Shown one piece after another: positions 58,501 to 64,000 of a stretch of 64,000 nt of DNA (positions are counted from its first letter, which is position 1; every line of letters begins with the position of its first letter). Source of the DNA: Adiantum capillus-veneris (lineage: Eukaryota > Streptophyta > Polypodiopsida > Polypodiales > Pteridaceae); NCBI GenBank assembly GCA_014529385.2, contig CM043971.1:30333709-30397708 (forward strand). Direction: 5' to 3'. Below the pieces are notes generated by a model, which was not told the DNA's origin, made no database searches, and saw only the letters and a list, made by a program, of their open reading frames with translations. Made by a program: the position numbers and the translations under genes.

Positions 58501-59342
58501 TCAGCCCCCTCTCTCTCTTGGGCAATCCCTCTTGCTATTTGCTCTTGCTCCAGCCTCATTGGCCCTCCCCAAGTCAAGCCAATGACCATTAAGCAGCATA
58601 AGTGATAGCCTTTTGACATGTGTCCCCCTTTCCCCTTTTGTGAGAGCTTTAGGTAATTTAATAATTAAACTAAACTCTCATTGGACCCCTTTGCCTCCTG
58701 GCCAATAGGAATCAAGCAAGCCATTGGGCTCCTGAATGCTCATTGGACCCCTTGGGAGACTGCCCAATAGTCTCCTAGGAGACTTAATTCTCATTGGTTC
58801 TTTTATTAAGTGTTTTTAAATTAATTAAACTAGATTTACTCTAGCGTAATTCTCATTGGTCCACCTCCAAGGCCATCCAATAGGAATTGGGCACACCTTG
58901 TGGGCATCTGGGCTAGGGAGCTGACATGTGTCCCTAATTCCCTTTGTGCAAAGGGAGCCTGTGTGTGTGTGTGGGTGACTTTCTCTCTCATCCCCTACTC
59001 CCAAGGCTCGCCCCCTCCTATGTAGGGATTTGAAAAGACTTTTTTGGTCACACACAAAGTATCCAATTTCCCCTAGGGTTGACCTTTGGACACAACCTTT
59101 GAATTTTGGAACCTTAGCATTTTGGAAGTCTTAATGGGCTGAACCTTAGGGTCTTTTTAGCCCATTGTTGCACATGGCACTCCCTTTGGATCCCTATTTT
59201 CCCTCCTTTCGATCCCTACTGTGGCCGGTCTGCTAGCTTAACCAATATTCTAGCTTTTTCTCCCCTTGCACTTCCCAACATTAAATGATCAGTTTAATAT
59301 GAGAAAATCATTTAGGAGAATTAGATATTGATTATTATGACA
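58501..59342 (-). repeat. Probable 3' LTR (part) of the pol at 59702-63115
   Basis: On the minus strand a purine tract CAAGAGAGAGGTAA (59343-59356) is followed by TGTCATAATAATC, the same arrangement as in the other two chromoviruses, so the LTR should start at 59342. The left end is unknown. The region holds a cluster of CCAAT/ATTGG boxes at about 58556-58900. Confidence 0.4.
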
Positions 59343-59356
59343 TTACCTCTCTCTTG
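59343..59356 (-). promoter_or_regulatory. Putative polypurine tract
   Basis: On the minus strand CAAGAGAGAGGTAA is followed directly by TG, as in the other two chromoviruses of the window. Confidence 0.6.
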
Positions 59357-59701
59357 AAATCATAGTCTTCCTCGACTATGGTGTAGAGAAGATAAAGCAT
59401 ATTCATGAGTCCTTTTCTTAGCGGGTAGAGGATCCCTATGTTACCCTACGACATCATTCCACAATGGATGACTAGTCCATTTGGCGCTTGAGAGCATGAG
59501 GCTACCGCAAGCATGTCTACACATTAGTCCTATTAGTTTTCCATAATAGAGTGACAAGATCTACTTGGTGTTTGGGAGACATCGTCTCCACAAACTTGAT
59601 CTAAGCATGCATACTACTTCATTTTTTTGCACAATAAAGAAAAAGAAAGTCTTATAAGACAAAAAATTTGTTCATTTTTAACGTTTTGCACATTTGCTTA
59701 C

Positions 59702-62700
59702 TCATTGGGAAGCATTGTAAGCATTGACAAGGTTTAGGTTATCCTTTAATTGTATGCCTTGCATCCATCTAGCATCTTCAAAAGGATAATTCTTAAACTT
59801 AATAAGATATCGTCGGATAGTCTTACCGCCTCTTAATACCTTGTCTTCATGTCGGAGGATGGACTCGGGCTGCAGCACCTCCTCTTGGTCCTCGATCTCC
59901 GGCGGGTCTTCAATAGTTGGTTCTTGAGGTGGCTCTCCTTTGTAAGGCTTTAATAGGCTCACATGGAAAGCATTGTGTATGAGCCAATGATTGGGCAACT
60001 TGAGTTAATAGGCCATCTCATTGATTGGCCATCTCATTGATTGGCCTAAGAATCTGAAAGGGACCATAGTACCTTTTTGCTAGTTTAGCATAGTAGTTTT
60101 GGTGGCCCGTAGGATTCTTGCCCGTCATGTGCCTTAATCGAGCCTTGGGAAACTTTAACAAGACCCAATCATTTTCTTTAAAGGCTTTGGCTCTTCTGTG
60201 CTTGTCAGCAGCAGCCTGTTGCCTTTGCTATGAGATAGAGATAGCATCCTTAATCTTTTGGAAAGATTCTTGTAGGTCTCGGCTATACTCATTTGCAGCG
60301 AAGATCTTCCCATGTACCTTAAGTAGCAAGGGGCCTTTTGATCTTCCCTCAATTACCTCGAAAGGTGCTTTTCCCGTGGAAGTATGTACAGTGTTATTGT
60401 AAGCATACTCCACTAAGGGTAAGTACTTCTCCCATTGGGATCTTTGATCTAGTTCCGTTACATAGGCTTTTAGTAGATCGAGAATTGTTAGGTTAGCTAT
60501 TTCACTTTGGCCATCCGTTTGTGGATGATAGGCCGAAGAGAAGTTTAGCCTTGTCCCTAAATTCTCAAAGAGACCCTTCCAGAAATTACTGGTCATTCTA
60601 GGATCTCTATCCGAAACTATGGACATTGGCAAGCCATGGTACTTGAAAATTTGTGAAATGAAAACGGTTGCCATTTGATGGGCTTTGATAGTCTTTTTGA
60701 CAGGTATAAAATGAGCTTGTTTACTGAACCTGTCTACTATCGTCCATATTCCCGTATTCCCATGGATAGACTTAGGCAATCCAAAGATGAAATCCATGGA
60801 TATGCTCTCCCATGGTGAATTAGGGATTGGCAAGGGTTGAAGAAATCCAAGTTGCTTCCCTCTATCAAATTTTGTCTTTTGGCATACCACACATTTAGAA
60901 ACATACTCTTGTATGTTCACTTTCATGGTAGGCCAGTAGAAATATGTTTCAATTCCCTTCAAAGTAGATTGAATCCCTCTATGCCCCGCATAAGGTGGAG
61001 CATGAGATTCATACATTACTTTCTCACGTAGTGAGTTAGTAACGCATAGTCTATTGCCATAGAGAAGATAACCATCTTGTAAGGTAAATGGTTCTTCTTT
61101 CTTCCCTAATGCAAGGGATGAAATCACATCTCTAAAATCGGGATCAATAGCGTACTCATCTATCATTGAAGATGGATCATTGTGAGTTGCTATGGAAACC
61201 GCATTCACTCTCGGCCGTCTTGAGAGTGCATCAGCTACTTGATTATGCTTGCCAGCAATGTGAGCAATATAAAAATGAAATTGCGAAAGAAAATTTGCCC
61301 ACCTCATTTGTTTGTCGGAGAGCTTGGTCTGCGTCATGAAGTACTGAAGACTTTGGTGATCCATTCGCAGAATGAAAGGTGTCCCCATAAATAGTGCTTC
61401 CATGAGTCTAAGGCATGTAGAACTGCAAGGAGTTCCTTTTCATATATGCCTAGAGCTTGCTCAACAGGGTCGAGCCTTCAACTCTCATAGCCTATGGCAT
61501 GCCCTTCTTGGAGTAAAACAGCTCCAAGGCAATCACCACAAGCATCACATTGGACCTCAAATGGTTTTGAGAGATCCGGTAGTGTAAGCACAGGTTGAGA
61601 GATAAGCTTTTAGAAAGTATTGTTCTCCTTAGCAGACCATGTATACCTAATGTTTTTCTTTGTTAGGTCATGTAATGGTCCCGCAATTTGTGAGAAATTT
61701 TCTATGAAGCGTCTATAGTATGCACACATACCTATAAATCTTCTTAGTTCATGAAGATTCCTTGGTTTAGGCCATCCTTTTATTACCTCTAACTTAGATG
61801 GATCCATTTGGATGCCATCTTGAGAGATAATATGACCTAAATACTAAATCTCTTGCAAGAAAAATTCACTTTTCTTTCGATTAACATAAAGTTTATTCTC
61901 TCTTAAAACTTGAAATAATACCTGGAGGTGTTGCTTGTGTTCCTCCAATGAATTAGAGTAGATGATAATATCATCAAAGAACACTCCAGTGAAGGTTCGA
62001 TGAGGCCCGAACAGCTTCTCCATCAAGCGGTTGAATGTGGCTGGTGCATTGGTCAAGCCAAAAGGCATGACAATGTATTCGTAAAGACCAAATGTGGTGC
62101 AAAATGCGGTCTTTACAATGTCTTGATCAACTATCCTTATTTGATGATAGCCACTTTTTAGGTCAATCCTACTGAAGTAGGTCGATCCTTGTAGCTTATC
62201 ATATAGGTCTTCTACCCGTGGAACGGGAAACCTATTCTTGATAGTGATCCTATTTAGTGCTCTATAGTCGACACACATACGATATGTGCCGTCTTTCTTT
62301 TGCACCAATAGCACAGGTGAGCAAAATGGAGATGAGCTTGGCCTAACCATACCCTTCTCAACTAACTCATGCACTTGCCGCATAATCTCCTCTTGTTGAG
62401 CTTGAGAAACTCTATAAGGAGGTTTGTTAGGTGGTGAACTTTCTGGAAGAAGTTCGATTGCATGGTCATCATTACCTCGTTTAGGAGGTAGCTCACAAGG
62501 GATTTCATCAATAAAAACATCTTGAAACCCCTTGAGAAAATTGGATAACTCTAATTCCTTTTGGTTGCTTTTATTTTCTTTTGCTAAAGCATTAGGTTCA
62601 TTTTGAGAGTCTTTAACAAAAATCATGTACACGGAAATAGAGCTCTTTATTGACTTGTTGAAAGCTGGTGTATGTACAATGGGGATAGTGTTAACCATTT

Positions 62701-63115
62701 CCTTAGCATCTATATACATGTCTTTTTCCCTGAACTTAAAGAAGATTCTCCTTTTAGGAAATTTAACATCGACAGCCAGGCGGTCAAACCATGGTGCCCC
62801 TAGGATTACATCCTCATGCTTGAGAGAAGAGATAAAGAAGTCCTCTTTGTCCACATAGCCTTGGACATGAAGCCTCAATTTCCCGATTAAGGGAGTGACT
62901 GAAGCTTCTTGCCCCTTGAAGGCACTGTCTGCGGGTAGGACATCTCCCATCTCATAAGATTGTATGCCTAGCTTGGTGGCTAACTCTATGGATATAAAAT
63001 TGTGAGTAGAACCAGGGTCAAAGAGAATAAAAGCATCATGTTCTCTTACCTTTCCCCAAGCATGGCATAGAGGAGATCCTTTGTGGTGAGTTTGGTGATG
63101 AAGACTCCTTGTGAG
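59702..63115 (-). pseudogene. Chromovirus Pol with chromodomain, lightly damaged
   Basis: Minus strand: protease with D-P-G-S-T-H-N-F at about 63015-62992, where the usual D-S/T-G is D-P-G. RT runs to 61844 with F-F-D-D near 61975. RNase H shows C-D-A, E-K-E-L-L-A, M-D-H-Q-S-L and A-D-A-L-S. Integrase has a zinc module (H..H..C-V-V-C) and catalytic positions in M-D-F-I, S-D-R-D and Q-S-E-I. The C-terminus ends in a chromodomain (Y-L-I-K-F-K-N-Y-P-F-E-D-A-R-W). Lesions: stops at 61844, 61610 and 60228, another before R-L-D-P, a frameshift near 61390, and a 16-bp tandem duplication at 60011-60042 that shifts the frame. Each lesion is small and the catalytic residues remain. Confidence 0.92.
60011..60042. 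repeat. 16-bp tandem duplication in pol
   Basis: GGCCATCTCATTGATT occurs twice in immediate succession. Its length is not a multiple of three, and it explains the frame change between integrase and chromodomain. Confidence 0.95.
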
Positions 63116-64000
63116 ACTACCAAAAGAGGTCTCTCTCCGATTCGGGAAGAAGAAGAGAATCCATATGAAGGGCTCAAGAGTTTACTTCTTGATGATGCAT
63201 CTCCTTCCCAAAGGAGAACTCAAGAGCCTCCACCGAAGGAACGAGAAAGAAGCGAGTCTCCCGCCACCTCGGCGGAGATGGCTCCAGGAAGACGGCGGGC
63301 TAAACGCTCTCCATCACCACCAAAGCGGAGAAGACCATCGTATTCTTCTCCTCACCACAATTCAAAGAGGGATGATAAAAAGCAAGAGAAGAAAAAGGTG
63401 AGAAAGAGGACACCCTCTTCTCCATCTTCTTCATCCTCTTCCTCTTATGAAAGTGATGGTGAAGACGACAAAGATCAAGACAAGAAAAAGGCGAGAAAGA
63501 GGTCACCCTCTTCTCCACCTTCTTCAAATTCTTCACCTTCTGAAGAAAGTGATGGTGCAACCTTTGAACCATAAAAAAGAAGAGGCCATAGGAAATCCTA
63601 TGCCGCATGGAAGAGGTCGTCCAAGCTGAAGAAATTCAAAGAGGGAGGGAAGAGCATCTCTTTCCTTACTTATGATGGCACCTTTGGTGCTACGGACAAA
63701 GTCTTGGCCTTTATCCAGCAATTCGATGCGGCGTTTGGAGATGAGGGCTTCACGGAGTCCTCTAAGCTACGCCATGTAGCTATGCACTTTCAAAAGTCGG
63801 CTAGGCAATGGTGGTCTAGCCTACGAGCCAACGGTGAAGGTCCACGAACATGGAAAGCTTTAAGAGCTTCCATTATGAAGCAGTTTTTGGCCACCGATGC
63901 CAAAGACAAAGTACTCACCGAATGGCGAAGCTTAAAGCTCTCTCCCAATGAATCCATCCACAAATATGTAGACACGTTTTGGGACCTACAAGTCAAAGCC
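63098..64000 (+). pseudogene. Gypsy Gag, plus strand, cut by the window edge
   Basis: The first ATG of the frame is at 63098 (M-K-T-P-C-E-T). The N-terminal 150 residues are strongly charged: basic stretches with R-S and S-P-S-P-P-K-R-R-R, and two copies of a module Lys/Arg-rich, S-P-S-S repeats, then acidic E-S-D-G. TAA at 63572 interrupts the frame. Past it the same frame continues open to the edge and reads a retrotransposon Gag domain (L-T-Y-D-G-T-F-G...A-R-Q-W-W...T-W-K-A-L-R-A). The gene points away from the minus-strand pol and starts within about 20 bases of where that frame ends. Whether the stop is real or the charged part is a separate ORF cannot be told here. Confidence 0.8.

Larger units (their letters stand above)
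59343..63115 (-). mobile_element. Chromovirus (Ty3/gypsy) pol region, minus strand, gag missing
   Basis: Protease, RT, RNase H, integrase and a chromodomain occur in the standard order on the minus strand, followed by a purine tract at 59343-59356. Upstream of protease the minus frame fades at about 63115, where a plus-strand Gag begins, so this copy has lost its own gag and 5' LTR or was inverted relative to them. Confidence 0.88.

Overview
The window is plant nuclear DNA made almost entirely of transposable elements and their debris. The families present are plant-type: Ty3/gypsy elements of the Tat and chromovirus lineages, Ty1/copia fragments, a CACTA (En/Spm) DNA transposon with spliced genes, and a captured heavy-metal-associated isoprenylated plant protein (HIPP) fragment. 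Between them lies AT-rich intergenic sequence full of (CT)n, (CA)n and (AG)n microsatellites. I see no intact host gene, rRNA gene or confident tRNA gene, no CRISPR array and no prokaryotic operon. The species cannot be fixed from the sequence; a vascular plant with a large repetitive genome fits.

Layout. 1-9574 (+): a Tat-lineage gypsy array. Copy A (open pol, cut by the window edge) is followed by one LTR (3341-4484) and then by copy B (gag-pol with one nonsense codon, truncated at about 9574); 1-2000 and 7575-9574 are nearly identical. 9575-13939: microsatellites and unassigned sequence. 13945-19761 (+): a complete but dead short-LTR chromovirus with an ATATC target-site duplication. 19767-26895: no recognisable genes. 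26899-32784 (+): a complete CACTA element (TIR CACTACAAGAGG, target-site duplication TTG) with a truncated TNP2-type transposase, a spliced TNPA-like gene and a HIPP gene fragment. 32788-34958: no genes. 34964-40132 (-): a second, older short-LTR chromovirus (target-site duplication AGAAA). 40396-44513: no genes. 44514-49641 (-): a gag-only LTR element with 1.7-kb LTRs. 50650-51560 (-): remains of a relative. 55140-57750 (-): copia gag and RT-RNase H debris. 59342-63115 (-): a chromovirus pol. 63098-64000 (+): a gypsy gag facing that pol head-to-head.

How it fits together. No pathway is encoded. The genes are retroelement Gag, protease, reverse transcriptase, RNase H and integrase, plus the two CACTA proteins. 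Only copy A of the Tat element keeps an undamaged frame over what is visible. The most interesting object is the CACTA element. Its termini, target-site duplication and TAGCGACG-type subterminal repeats are well preserved. It carries a HIPP fragment from the metal-binding CxxC to the terminal CaaX box, bracketed by its own direct repeats. Other points worth attention are the tandem LTR-sharing Tat array with a dual RNase H, a chromovirus that appears to have moved while already defective, and the head-to-head gag/pol junction at the right edge.
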